Of a stretch of DNA of 64,000 nt, positions 50,201-57,878 are shown piece by piece. The notes beneath the pieces were generated by a model. That model made no database searches, was not told the origin of the DNA, and was given only the letters and a program-made list of their open reading frames with translations. The position numbers and the translations under genes are program-made. The stretch comes from Flemingiibacterium sp045578725 (GTDB taxonomy: Bacteria > Bacillota > Clostridia > Oscillospirales > CAG-272), in NCBI GenBank assembly GCA_045578725.1, contig JAZNKS010000022.1, forward strand, positions 1 through 64,000. The letters are read 5' to 3'. Position 1 is the stretch's first letter. Every line of letters starts with the position of its first letter.

Positions 50201-50374
50201 AATCCGAAATTCCCGGCGACGCTGATTGAAGTCTGCTTCATCACAAACGTAGAGGAATACGAGCGGATGCTGCAGCCGACGGCAATCGACGAAATTGCCG
50301 ATTCTCTGGCACAGGGTGTGCTGAATTATTACGCCGCGCAGGAGAAATATTTGTTGAATCAGACGAATTCTTAA
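47210..50374 (+). CDS. Membrane-anchored GHL10 glycosidase-like protein fused to an Amidase_3 domain
   Basis: 1054 residues from ATG 47210 (GAAAGGA at 7 bases); the longer frame begins inside the promoter. A membrane helix at about 22-50 anchors it with most of the chain outside. Residues 85-430 match the GHL10/YddW family: AEVRGVYIATVTNINFPS, NAIYFQVRPSADALY, and VDGVIFDDYFYP. A beta-rich middle region follows. Residues about 857-1045 are an amidase: TIILDAGHGGKNPG (His), ARNESDLNLE (Glu), CISIHQNSM (His) and LIEVCFITNVEEYE (catalytic Glu). The E. coli YddW homologue (DigH) cuts glycan strands stripped of stem peptides, the product of amidases, so the fusion would join two consecutive steps of wall cleavage. 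Confidence 0.88.
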   Translation: MNDSDSTLVPVKRHGRLPRLTSWIVPLFFGLLAALLLSGAGALTVFFLLRFTPTAPAPASAAPAILTVCDPDTAAGNLLNPDAEVRGVYIATVTNINFPSKKGLSVPDLKAELDDIVKTCKAAGLNAIYFQVRPSADALYKSEIFPVSEYLTGKQGWTLPSDKSGEFDPLAYLLKIAHDENILVHAWVNPLRVTVGSASAPKTDPSALAKDHPARLHPEYTVAYADGRLYFNPGLPEVRDLIADGLSELVENYDVDGVIFDDYFYPYPTTVKVNGKNVTAEFDDAEAYKLYGGKASLADWRRENINQMMKACYEAVKAADNECLFGAAPFGIWQNDDGKNGGSATGGMEAYDAIYCDPIAWAEGGYVDYISPQIYWRFSTEVAPYDVLVRWWNAALDGTGVDLIVSHGIYNYDTWENPELEITHQIEYARSELCYRGSIHYGWAALKKNSHGLLDEITAAYQKEIIYADIAPSGQALYFSLPYSGSIIDGEGSFLLGTSDPGSPLYLDGQKVSRTKSGYFSVYLDLKKGRNDFTFTHKGTDSSYVLHRGTSGITSGAAQTPAAKKYEQMEAYEITAVTPATGWAGSGTKLSVSVTAPSGSTVTAELDGRKITLQPTIRPPAQGTYMKEVYTGTLPLPAAEAGKIKTLGPVVFRAKRGSLSAEAESGEIRLLGSGAVIPIEVKGDDTELKIQPTSWYYDDYTPQSAGMRDNAVSLSGGMYKLRCGGYIAEDAVRELEAPIGTATLSGAGISVTDEATFIRIGTDIPVPFNGYIENGEFIITLYNLDVASAPGIDYVKNPMFTAVRGEKSTKAGAYKYFFKLTAIENFYGFRHYYEDGAIVIRLDNPTALPDSDTPLEGKTIILDAGHGGKNPGALGPLGALEGARNESDLNLEITLAAAEKLTALGARVILTRDAQCEIDVPIADRMQTLIDVDPDLCISIHQNSMPYTADVTRIRGLVGLYFADSGYMLTDVLGDTMAAALGKLSRSPTHQRLAMVRNPKFPATLIEVCFITNVEEYERMLQPTAIDEIADSLAQGVLNYYAAQEKYLLNQTNS

Positions 50375-50391
50375 AAAAACGGAAATTTCTC

Positions 50392-50420
50392 TTTACTTTT
50401 GCGGGCAGAAGTGGTATAAT
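50392..50420 (+). promoter_or_regulatory. SigA promoter of tRNA-Arg
   Basis: TTTACT (50392-50397), 17-base spacer, TATAAT (50415-50420) with extended TGG. Confidence 0.85.
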
Positions 50421-50442
50421 TGTATTGTTGTCAGTACCATTT

Positions 50443-50519
50443 CTACTCGTAGCTCAGCTGGATAGAGTACCGGATTCCGATTCCGATGGTCGCAGGTTCG
50501 AATCCTGTCGAGTAGGCCA
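50443..50519 (+). tRNA. tRNA-Arg (anticodon CCG)
   Basis: Complete cloverleaf of 74 bases plus encoded CCA (50517-50519). Acceptor arms CTACTCG/CGAGTAG pair fully; D arm GCTC/GAGT; anticodon loop TTCCGAT gives CCG, reading the arginine codon CGG; T arm GCAGG/CCTGT with loop TTCGAAT. The first anticodon-stem pair is C-A, a mismatch. It has its own promoter and terminator. Confidence 0.93.
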
Positions 50520-50538
50520 GCCGTATCTGCACGGTTCG

Positions 50539-50567
50539 AAAGAACACCCTTTACGGGTGTTCTTTTT
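50539..50567 (+). terminator. Terminator of tRNA-Arg
   Basis: AAAGAACACCC-TTTAC-GGGTGTTCTTT followed by T residues, 20 bases after the tRNA. Confidence 0.88.
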
Positions 50568-50668
50568 CGTTTTCCCGCATCTTAATAAAATCTTAATCTT
50601 CCGCCCACTTTTTTCTTAATCGGCAATGTGATATACTGGTATCAGCAAAACAACCGGAGGCTGATCCC

Positions 50669-51961
50669 ATGCAAATCCTTGCCGCCATTCTTACCCTTTC
50701 GGGTATCCTTTTCTCCCTGCTGATGGCCCATCAGATCGTCTATTTCCTGATTGCGCTCCCGCCCGATCCTTCCCGAAGGACCGAATCCCCGCCCCGCGCT
50801 TCCAAAAAATCCGCGGTCCTCATCTGCGCCCGCAATGAGGAAGCGGTCATCGCGCGTCTGATTGACGGGCTGAAAAACCAGACCGCTCCGCCCGATGCCA
50901 TCTTCGTACTGGCGGACAACTGCACGGACCAAACTGCCGCCATCGCGCGTGCGGCCGGCGCTCTCGTTTACGAGCGGAAGGATCCGGAGCGAATCGGCAA
51001 GGGCTGGGCGCTGTCAAGCCTGCTTGGGTCCATCGCACAGGACGATCCCGCCGGCTTTGAGCGGTATTTCGTCTTCGATGCGGACAACCTTCCCGATCCC
51101 GGATGCCTTGCCGCTCTCCACGCCGGGATGGATTCCGGCCATGCGATCGTGACCGGATGCCGCCGCTCCTTAAACTTCGGCGACAATGGGCTTGCCTCAT
51201 CCGCTGCCCTCTTCTTTCTCCGGGAATCCCGCTTCCTCAACGGCGCGCGGCGCCGCCTTTCCATCAGCGCGGCGGTATCGGGCACCGGATTTGGCTTCAC
51301 ACGGGAGATCCTCGCCGCCCAGAGCGAGGCGGGCGATCCCTGGCCCTTTCATACGCTGACGGAGGATATCGAATTCACGGCCCACCACATACTGGCCAGC
51401 CGCGTGATCGGCTACGCGCCCGATGCCGTCTTCTACGATGAACAGCCGACCCGCCTGTCCCAGTCCTTCCGCCAGCGGCTCCGCTGGTCGCGGGGAGGCC
51501 TTGAGGTGATGGCAAAATACGGCGGCCGCCTGATTCGCGGTGTCATGGGCGGAAGCTTTGCCTGCTATGATTTTCTGACGGCCTATATGCCGTCGGTTCT
51601 GCTCAATCTCATTCATCTCGTGATCCATCCCCTTTGCATAATCGGAGGGATCCTGGCGGGCGATGGTATCCCGCCTCTGCGGGATCTTGGCATCATGCTC
51701 GCTCTCACAGCCGCCGTCTTCTTTTTCATGGGGCTTGTGACATTGATCGGCGAATGGCATTCCATCTGCTCCCCGCCCGCAAAAAAGCTGGAGGCTCTCT
51801 TCTGCTTCCCCCTCTATATGCTGACCTACATCCCGCTCTCCGCGCTCTCCCTCTTCTGCCGGATCGGCTGGAAGCCGACTCACCACGGCCGTCCGGCCAT
51901 CTCCCTGCCAATCCACCAATCGAAAGGAAATCACCATGTACAACATCCTGATCTGCGATGA
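50669..51961 (+). CDS. Membrane glycosyltransferase family 2, processive type
   Basis: 430 residues; CCGGAGG 10 bases before the start. An N-terminal membrane helix (residues 4-28) precedes the cytoplasmic GT2 domain: ICARNEEAVIARLIDGL, DNCTDQT, FVFDADN (DxD), LTEDIEFT (catalytic Asp) and QRLRWSRG (the Q/RxxRW motif of processive enzymes). Three or four membrane helices follow (residues about 285-400). This layout is that of cellulose, hyaluronan and poly-N-acetylglucosamine synthases, so an extracellular polysaccharide product is likely; which one cannot be read. The 3' end overlaps the response regulator gene by 26 bases, so polymer synthesis and the two-component system are coupled. Confidence 0.85.
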   Translation: MQILAAILTLSGILFSLLMAHQIVYFLIALPPDPSRRTESPPRASKKSAVLICARNEEAVIARLIDGLKNQTAPPDAIFVLADNCTDQTAAIARAAGALVYERKDPERIGKGWALSSLLGSIAQDDPAGFERYFVFDADNLPDPGCLAALHAGMDSGHAIVTGCRRSLNFGDNGLASSAALFFLRESRFLNGARRRLSISAAVSGTGFGFTREILAAQSEAGDPWPFHTLTEDIEFTAHHILASRVIGYAPDAVFYDEQPTRLSQSFRQRLRWSRGGLEVMAKYGGRLIRGVMGGSFACYDFLTAYMPSVLLNLIHLVIHPLCIIGGILAGDGIPPLRDLGIMLALTAAVFFFMGLVTLIGEWHSICSPPAKKLEALFCFPLYMLTYIPLSALSLFCRIGWKPTHHGRPAISLPIHQSKGNHHVQHPDLR

Positions 51962-52622
51962 CGAAAAGGACATCCGCTCCGCCCTGCGCATCTATCTGTC
52001 CGGCGAGGGCTATGCCGTCTATGAGGCCGAAAACGGCCTGCAGGCTCTGGAAATTGCCCGGCGCGAGGACATCCATCTGATCCTGCTTGACATCATGATG
52101 CCGGGCATGGACGGTATCACCTGCATGGACTGTCTGCGAAAGGAATCCAATCTGCCGATCATCCTGCTGACGGCCAAAGGCGAGGACACGGACAAGATCC
52201 TCGGTCTGAATCTCGGCGCGGACGATTATGTGACCAAGCCCTTCAATCCGGTGGAGCTGATGGCGCGGGTGCGAAGCCAGCTGCGGCGCTATCTGACCCT
52301 CGGCGGCGGAAGCATCAAGCCGACCCAGATTCTGGCCGGGAGCATCTTACTCGACGATGAAGCCAAATCGGTCACGCTGGACGGCGATCCGGTTTCCTTA
52401 ACGCCCCGCGAATACGAGATTCTGAAGCTTCTGATGCAGAATGCGGGCGTGGTCTTCTCCATGCGCGAGATCTACCGCCGGATCTGGAGCGAGGAGCCTT
52501 TCGGCTCCGAGAATGCGGTGGCTGTGCACATCCGCCATCTGCGCGAAAAGCTGGAAATTACCCCCGCCGAGCCGCGCTATATCAAAGTAGTTTGGGGGCA
52601 AGGGTATAAATTTGAGTCGTAG
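51936..52622 (+). CDS. OmpR/PhoB-family response regulator
   Basis: 228 residues; GAAAGGA 7 bases before the start, within the glycosyltransferase gene. The receiver domain has the acidic pair ICDDEKD, the phosphoacceptor Asp in LILLDIMMPG, Thr in ILLTAKG and Lys in YVTKPFNP. The winged-helix DNA-binding domain (residues 130-228) ends in HIRHLREKLEITP and VVWGQGYKF. Its partner is the kinase gene downstream. The end of this gene forms one arm of a 19-bp inverted repeat spanning the stop codon. Confidence 0.95.
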   Translation: MYNILICDDEKDIRSALRIYLSGEGYAVYEAENGLQALEIARREDIHLILLDIMMPGMDGITCMDCLRKESNLPIILLTAKGEDTDKILGLNLGADDYVTKPFNPVELMARVRSQLRRYLTLGGGSIKPTQILAGSILLDDEAKSVTLDGDPVSLTPREYEILKLLMQNAGVVFSMREIYRRIWSEEPFGSENAVAVHIRHLREKLEITPAEPRYIKVVWGQGYKFES

Positions 52623-52756
52623 ACTCAAATTCATACCCTTGGCTCTTGGCGGCACGGCCGCCAACCTCACAGCCCCGTCTGCGGGCCTGTGAGGACCGCT
52701 CAAACTCCGCCGTTTACGGAAATCTGTTTATGTGCTGACACACTCAAATTTATACC
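52600..52756 (+). repeat. Inverted duplication of the response regulator 3' end with nested hairpins
   Basis: The last 19 bases of the response regulator frame (52600-52618) are followed, after GTA, by their reverse complement at 52622-52640 (18 of 19). A second copy of that arm, ACTCAAATTTATACC, lies at 52742-52756, directly before the kinase ribosome site (GGAGG at 52760). Between the copies are TTGGCGGC/GCCGCCAA (hairpin) and CCTCACAG...CTGTGAGG (12 of 13 paired). The coding arm can pair with either downstream copy, so two exclusive folds are possible. Confidence 0.7.
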
Positions 52757-52771
52757 ATCGGAGGAACTGCT

Positions 52772-54694
52772 ATGTATACCCTGCGATCCAGTAAAAAGCT
52801 GCGGATTGCCGCGCTGATTCTGCTGATTATCACCCTCACGCTGACCCTGCTGTCCGGCCTTGCCGCGCTCATTTTGGAGGCGGACGATGTCTATTTCGAC
52901 GGCGGTGCCCTGTTCCGCCGGGATACCGCCCGCATGATCTGGCACTGGCAGCTGCACCACTATTCCAATTACGCCTACCTTGTCCAGTCCGACGAAGCCG
53001 ATCCATGGGAGAAATCCCACTATGAATCCCTTTTCACCCGCGAAAATTCCAATCTCTCGGTGAAGGCCGAGCTGGAAATTGTCGGCATCAAGGATCCCTC
53101 GCTCATCTATGAAACCTATCCCACCGAAGAAAATTACCAGTACGAATTCACCCATTCCTGGGGCTATGCCACCAATCGGATCATCACGCTGACCGCCCGC
53201 CTCCAGCCCGATCTGACGGCAAAGGATGCCTTCCATTATTTGATGCCGCTTGTCGATTTTCTGATTGCGGCCCGCTTTGTCATCATCTGGATTGCCGTCA
53301 TCGGCCTGCTTCTCTCCCTTTTCCTGATCGGCTTTCTCATGGCTTCCGCCGGTCATCAGCGGGGCGAGAGCGCGATCCGCAGGAGCTGGTTTGATAAAAT
53401 CCCGCTGGATCTGCTGCTCGGCCTTTACGTTCTGATCTTCGCGCTGACAATCGCCTTTGCGGATTTCGTCATGCATGACGATCTCGGGGCCGTCCTCTAT
53501 ATCGCCGCCGCGCTGATTCTCTGGATCACGCTGGCCATTGCCCTGCTGGTTTCCCTCGCGGTCCGCATCAAATCGGGCACCTTCTGGCAGAACACGCTGA
53601 TCCGGCGGCTTCTTGCCTGGATCGGCCGCTTCTTTGTCCTGATCGGACGGGTGCTGGCACGCTTCCCGCTCTATGCCTTTGCCCTGATCGGCTTCCTTCT
53701 CTGTGTCGGTGTTGATCTTTTCTTCCTTGCCGGCGGTGATGACATCTACCCGCTATATTGGCTCTTCACCCGGCCGATCTGGGCGGCCCTGCTCGTCTAT
53801 CTTGTCCTGATGCTCCGGCGGCTGGAGCGGGGCGGTCGGGAGCTTGCTGCCGGCAACACCGCCTATCGGGTTGACACCCGGTATATGACCCCGAATCTGG
53901 CCCGACACGGCGCGAATCTGAACAGCCTCAGCGCAGGTCTTGCCCACGCGGTGGAGGAACGGATGAAATCCGAGCGGATGAAGTCCGAACTGATCACCAA
54001 CGTATCCCATGACATCAAAACCCCGCTGACCTCGATCATCAACTATGTGGGTCTCCTCAAAAAGGAAGGCGCGGATTCCCCGTCCGCACCTGAATATCTC
54101 GAGGTGCTGGATCACCAATCGGCCCGCCTTAAAAAACTGAGCGAGGATCTGATCGAGGCCTCCAAGGCCTCCGCCGGCTGTGTGAGTGTTGACCGGGCGC
54201 CGACCGATCTGAATCTGCTGATTCAGCAGGCTGCCGGTGAATACGAGGAGCGGCTGACAGCGGCCGGCATCGGGCTGATTCTGCGGCTGGATGAAACCTC
54301 GCCGATCGTCGAGGCGGACGGCCGCCTGCTCTGGCGGATCTTCGACAATCTGCTCTCCAATATTGCAAAATACGGACAGCCCTCGACCCGCGCCTACATT
54401 GTTTCTTCCGTCGGCGACCGGTACGCATCGGTCACCTTCAAAAATATCTCCGGCACAGAGCTGAACATCTCGGCCGATGAGCTGATGGAGCGCTTTGTGC
54501 GCGGCGATGCCTCCCGTCATACCGAGGGAAGCGGTCTGGGACTCTCCATCGCAAGAAGCCTTGCCGAGCTGCAGGACGGCCGCTTTGAGCTTGCCATCGA
54601 CGGCGATCTCTTCAAGGCCAGCGTGGTTCTTCCGCTTGCATCGGAACCGATGCCGGCCGATGATACGGTGCCTGTATCCTATCCCGACAATTAA
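52772..54694 (+). CDS. Polytopic sensor histidine kinase
   Basis: 640 residues; GGAGG 7 bases before the start. A first membrane helix (about 11-35), an outer domain of about 120 residues, then a block of five or so helices (about 165-345; RFVIIWIAVIGLLLSLFLIG, FVLIGRVLARFPLYAFALIG). The kinase core is complete: H-box SHDIKTPLTSIINY, N-box DNLLSNIAKY, and GSGLGLSIARSLAEL. The multi-helix input block resembles VanS/BceS-like envelope sensors more than simple two-helix kinases. It is the third gene of the glycosyltransferase-regulator-kinase unit, 149 bases after the regulator across a structured spacer. Confidence 0.92.
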   Translation: MYTLRSSKKLRIAALILLIITLTLTLLSGLAALILEADDVYFDGGALFRRDTARMIWHWQLHHYSNYAYLVQSDEADPWEKSHYESLFTRENSNLSVKAELEIVGIKDPSLIYETYPTEENYQYEFTHSWGYATNRIITLTARLQPDLTAKDAFHYLMPLVDFLIAARFVIIWIAVIGLLLSLFLIGFLMASAGHQRGESAIRRSWFDKIPLDLLLGLYVLIFALTIAFADFVMHDDLGAVLYIAAALILWITLAIALLVSLAVRIKSGTFWQNTLIRRLLAWIGRFFVLIGRVLARFPLYAFALIGFLLCVGVDLFFLAGGDDIYPLYWLFTRPIWAALLVYLVLMLRRLERGGRELAAGNTAYRVDTRYMTPNLARHGANLNSLSAGLAHAVEERMKSERMKSELITNVSHDIKTPLTSIINYVGLLKKEGADSPSAPEYLEVLDHQSARLKKLSEDLIEASKASAGCVSVDRAPTDLNLLIQQAAGEYEERLTAAGIGLILRLDETSPIVEADGRLLWRIFDNLLSNIAKYGQPSTRAYIVSSVGDRYASVTFKNISGTELNISADELMERFVRGDASRHTEGSGLGLSIARSLAELQDGRFELAIDGDLFKASVVLPLASEPMPADDTVPVSYPDN

Positions 54695-54700
54695 AGACAA

Positions 54701-54737
54701 GCCGCCCCGGGTGAACAATCTCCGGGGCGGCATCTTT
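54701..54737 (+). terminator. Terminator of the glycosyltransferase-kinase unit
   Basis: GCCGCCCCGG, 11-base loop, CCGGGGCGGC followed by ATCTTTTTA. Confidence 0.88.
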
Positions 54738-54808
54738 TTACTTTTACAGTAATAGTATATTGTGCAAAGTGACGAAATTCGATTTTGCCTCTTGAAATTT
54801 TACACTTG

Positions 54809-54837
54809 TTGTGTTATACTGAATCTGGTACTATAAT
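54809..54837 (+). promoter_or_regulatory. SigA promoter of lipoprotein gene
   Basis: TTGTGT (54809-54814), 17-base spacer, TATAAT (54832-54837), 23 bases before the start. Confidence 0.7.
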
Positions 54838-54860
54838 TATCGAATTGTTGGAGGTTCACC

Positions 54861-56357
54861 ATGAAAGCAACAAAAGCAATCAGTCTTCTTTTACTGAGCA
54901 CCCTGATTGGCTCGCTGGCAGCCTGCGGCGGCGGCACCGTCACCGATGATACCACCGACCCGGCCGGGTCCGATTCCGGCACCCAGACCACCGATACCGC
55001 CGAGCCGGAGTATGTCTATCCCTGGCCGGAGGAAACCTTCGGCGGCGATACCATCACCATCCTCAACCGCAACACCGAGGGTGTCTGGGGCTTCCACTGC
55101 AACATCGACGGCGAGGCAACCAACGGCGATATCATCAACGATGCCATCTTCTCCCGCTGCCGCACGGTCGAGGATAAGATGGACGTCATCCTTGAGGAGA
55201 TCAACATGGTCACCAGCTATACCGCCTCGGAGATGATGAACGCCGCCCGGCAGTCCATCATGGCCGATGACAAAGCCTATGACATCATGTATCTTCCCAC
55301 CAAGTATATTCTCTCCATGATCTATGAGGGCTCCTTCCTCGATCTGACCGGGATCGATGCCATCCAGCTCGATCAGCCCTGGTGGTATTCCAACTACAAC
55401 GATGTCATGACCATCGACGGTACGCTCTACGGCGCGATGGGCGGCTCCAGCCTCTTTGTGCAGGAATCCATCCGCCTGCTCACCTTCAATCACAATATGA
55501 TGGATGATTTCAAGCTGGAATATCCCTATCAGCTTGTCCGGGACGGCAAATGGACGCTGGATGTCTACCATCAGTATGTCACCGCTGTTGCCTCGCTCAA
55601 CGGCGATGAATCCGCCGAGTTCGATCCCAACGGCAATGCCATTTACGGCATTCACAACCATGGCGGCAAGATGTACCCCTGGGTTATGTCGGCCGGTGAG
55701 CTCGGCGTTGTCTATGAGGACGGCGACTTTGTCATCACCTGCGGTACCGAGCGTTGGTACAGTGTCATCGACAAGCTGACCCGGATGTTCACGGCTGACG
55801 ACGTCTCCTTCGTGGAGGGCAACAACGGTGTCCAGACCTATCAGGAGGGCGGCTTCTTCCAGGTCTTCACCGGCGGACGTTCGCTGTTCGGCTTCGGTGA
55901 GGTCGCCAAGCTGGAGGAAACGCGCGATCTCGATTTCGAGTACGGCGTGCTTCCCTTCCCGAAGTATGATGAGAATCAGGAGCGCTACTATACCAACATC
56001 TACGAGGGCGCGGACAGCGTGTTCCTCCCCGTCACCGTCGAGGATCCGGAAAAGGTCGGCGCCGTACTGGATGCACTCTCGTATCTCGGCGAAACGCAGG
56101 TCATCCCCAAGTACCGCGAAACCGCCGTTGAGCAGAAGCGTCTGCGCAATGACGATGCCATCGAGATGCTGCAGATCATCTCCGATTCGATCGTACCGCC
56201 GGTCTATCATTATTTCGATATCGGCGTGGATTTCTTCGGCGGCGAGCTGACAAATGCCATTCTGAACGGTGACGGAAACACCTCCTCCTCCCTGGCCGCC
56301 AACCGTGAAATGATGGAAGCTGCCATCGAAGCAATCAAGGATAACTGGAACAATTAA
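54861..56357 (+). CDS. Extracellular solute-binding lipoprotein
   Basis: 498 residues; TTGGAGG 6-8 bases before the start. Signal peptide MKATKAISLLLLSTLIGSLAAC with lipobox LAAC, then a Gly/Thr/Asp linker. Family landmarks shared with the other copies: NDAIFSRC, QLDQPWWYSNYND, YQLVRDGKWTLDVY and FPKYDENQERYY. It would bind an unknown, probably carbohydrate, ligand outside the cell for an ABC importer encoded elsewhere. Monocistronic, with its own promoter and a strong terminator; unlike the copies at 4520 and 42489 it has no AraC gene next to it. Confidence 0.9.
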   Translation: MKATKAISLLLLSTLIGSLAACGGGTVTDDTTDPAGSDSGTQTTDTAEPEYVYPWPEETFGGDTITILNRNTEGVWGFHCNIDGEATNGDIINDAIFSRCRTVEDKMDVILEEINMVTSYTASEMMNAARQSIMADDKAYDIMYLPTKYILSMIYEGSFLDLTGIDAIQLDQPWWYSNYNDVMTIDGTLYGAMGGSSLFVQESIRLLTFNHNMMDDFKLEYPYQLVRDGKWTLDVYHQYVTAVASLNGDESAEFDPNGNAIYGIHNHGGKMYPWVMSAGELGVVYEDGDFVITCGTERWYSVIDKLTRMFTADDVSFVEGNNGVQTYQEGGFFQVFTGGRSLFGFGEVAKLEETRDLDFEYGVLPFPKYDENQERYYTNIYEGADSVFLPVTVEDPEKVGAVLDALSYLGETQVIPKYRETAVEQKRLRNDDAIEMLQIISDSIVPPVYHYFDIGVDFFGGELTNAILNGDGNTSSSLAANREMMEAAIEAIKDNWNN

Positions 56358-56369
56358 GAAAACACACGC

Positions 56370-56407
56370 AAAAAGCTCCCCGCTTCAGACGAAACGGGGA
56401 GCTTTTT
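56370..56407. terminator. Bidirectional terminator
   Basis: AAAAAGCTCCCCG, 12-base loop, CGGGGAGCTTTTT between the lipoprotein gene and the converging MFS gene. Confidence 0.9.
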
Positions 56408-56415
56408 CGTTGGGT

Positions 56416-57699
56416 TCACTTTTTGATCTTTGCAATGACCGTTTTCATGTAAAGCACCAGAATCAGCGCGAGCAGGCAGGAAATACCGCTCAGCACCTGC
56501 TGGCCGTATACGGGCAGGGAGAAAAGCTGATTGCCCGCGCCCTGGATGGAGGCGAGGATCCGGCTTCCGATCAGCGCGGCGATAAAGCCTGCCAGGCCGC
56601 CGAAGGTATATTTGATGCCAAGCGCGCCGGCGTGCTCCTCGGGCGGGACGAAATCGAAGATGATGTTCATCAGACCGCCGTTGATGCCGGCCATCGACAT
56701 GGCGTAGATGCAGCTGTAGATGGCGAACAGGATCTTGCCGTTGGCGGGAACGGTGAAAATGTTGAGGCCGAAGGCGATCGCCGCAACGCCGAAGCAGACC
56801 GTCAGAAGCTTCGTCCACGAATACTTGTCGGCAATCCGGCCGCAGAAGCGGGATACCGCGACACGGGAGAGCGAGGACAGAATCGAAAGGATCGACACAA
56901 ACTGAAGCGTGAAGCCGAGATCGTTGATCTTGTAGACACCGTAGAAGGAGATCGACATTCCCGTTGCAAAATGCCAGATGATATCGACCAGCACAATCTT
57001 CTGCATGGTTTTGTTGGTCACGGTCGAGCGGAAGGCCTGGCGGAAGCTGACGTGCTCCGGTACGCTCTGTTCCGCCTCGTCGTGATCCTTGATAAGCAGA
57101 AGCGAGCCGAGATGGAGGATGGCCAGTACCAGCACCGTGATGCCGCTGAGCAAAAATCCCAGCCGCTCATTGCCGACAGCCTTGAAATGGTCCACCATCG
57201 TGCCCATCAGGAAGGAGAAGGTCATACCGCCCAGCAGGGATACAATCTCCTTGTTGGCTGTAAATCGTCCGCGCCCGTTGGCGGGAACGAAGGAATTGAG
57301 CCAGGAGAGCTTGTAGGGCTGGACGATGTTGGCAACGATATGGCCGCCGAGGAACATGACGATAAAGATCACGACCTTAGTCCCGGAGGAGATATCGAAG
57401 ACGGAGATCCAGTAGAGGGATACATACATCAGCTGGTTGACCAGATGCAGGACGGTGACCCACAGCTTCATCCCCCGCCGCTTCCGGAAGAAGACGGATA
57501 CGAGCTGGGCCGCCAGCGCAAGGGAGGCCAGCTGGGTGATGATGCCGGCCTGATCGTCGGATACGCCGGCCTTGACAAGCAGGGTCGCCAGAAAGGCATC
57601 GGTAACCATCAGGCTGATGAAGTATTCCAGCGCGGCTTCGATTATGTAAGCGAGTCGATTTCGGGAGAGATCCCTTTCGGTAAGCGATGTCATTTGCAT
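56416..57699 (-). CDS. Major facilitator superfamily transporter
   Basis: 427 residues, with about twelve hydrophobic helices in two halves (for example LVTVLHLVNQLMYVSLYWIS and LLSGITVLVLAILHLGSLLL). ATG 57699 follows GGTGGA closely; an ATG two codons later is possible. Loop motif RISDxxG-like is seen as VSRFCGRIADKYSW between helices of the second half. It moves an unknown small solute, perhaps a sugar released by the neighbouring propeller enzyme, by secondary transport. Its promoter is separate from the lipoprotein gene upstream on the same strand. Confidence 0.88.
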   Translation of the reverse strand: MQMTSLTERDLSRNRLAYIIEAALEYFISLMVTDAFLATLLVKAGVSDDQAGIITQLASLALAAQLVSVFFRKRRGMKLWVTVLHLVNQLMYVSLYWISVFDISSGTKVVIFIVMFLGGHIVANIVQPYKLSWLNSFVPANGRGRFTANKEIVSLLGGMTFSFLMGTMVDHFKAVGNERLGFLLSGITVLVLAILHLGSLLLIKDHDEAEQSVPEHVSFRQAFRSTVTNKTMQKIVLVDIIWHFATGMSISFYGVYKINDLGFTLQFVSILSILSSLSRVAVSRFCGRIADKYSWTKLLTVCFGVAAIAFGLNIFTVPANGKILFAIYSCIYAMSMAGINGGLMNIIFDFVPPEEHAGALGIKYTFGGLAGFIAALIGSRILASIQGAGNQLFSLPVYGQQVLSGISCLLALILVLYMKTVIAKIKK

Positions 57700-57734
57700 T
57701 CCACCATTTTCTTTTGAATTTCAAATACTATACT

Positions 57735-57762
57735 ATTATACAGCAATTCTGAAAATTGTCAA
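57735..57762 (-). promoter_or_regulatory. SigA promoter of the MFS gene
   Basis: Minus strand TTGACA (57757-57762), 16-base spacer, TATAAT (57735-57740). Confidence 0.85.
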
Positions 57763-57814
57763 GGGCTTCTGCTGCGAAACAATTTCGTAATTGGGAATAC
57801 CGCCGCACCAAAGC

Positions 57815-57843
57815 AGAAAACCGTCCCGGAGGGACGGTTTTCT
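57815..57843 (-). terminator. Terminator after the lipoprotein gene at 57879
   Basis: AGAAAACCGTCCC-GGA-GGGACGGTTTTCT, a 13-bp perfect stem, 35 bases after the minus-strand stop codon. Confidence 0.85.
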
Positions 57844-57878
57844 GTTTTATTTCGTACACATTCGACCAAAGCCGCTTC

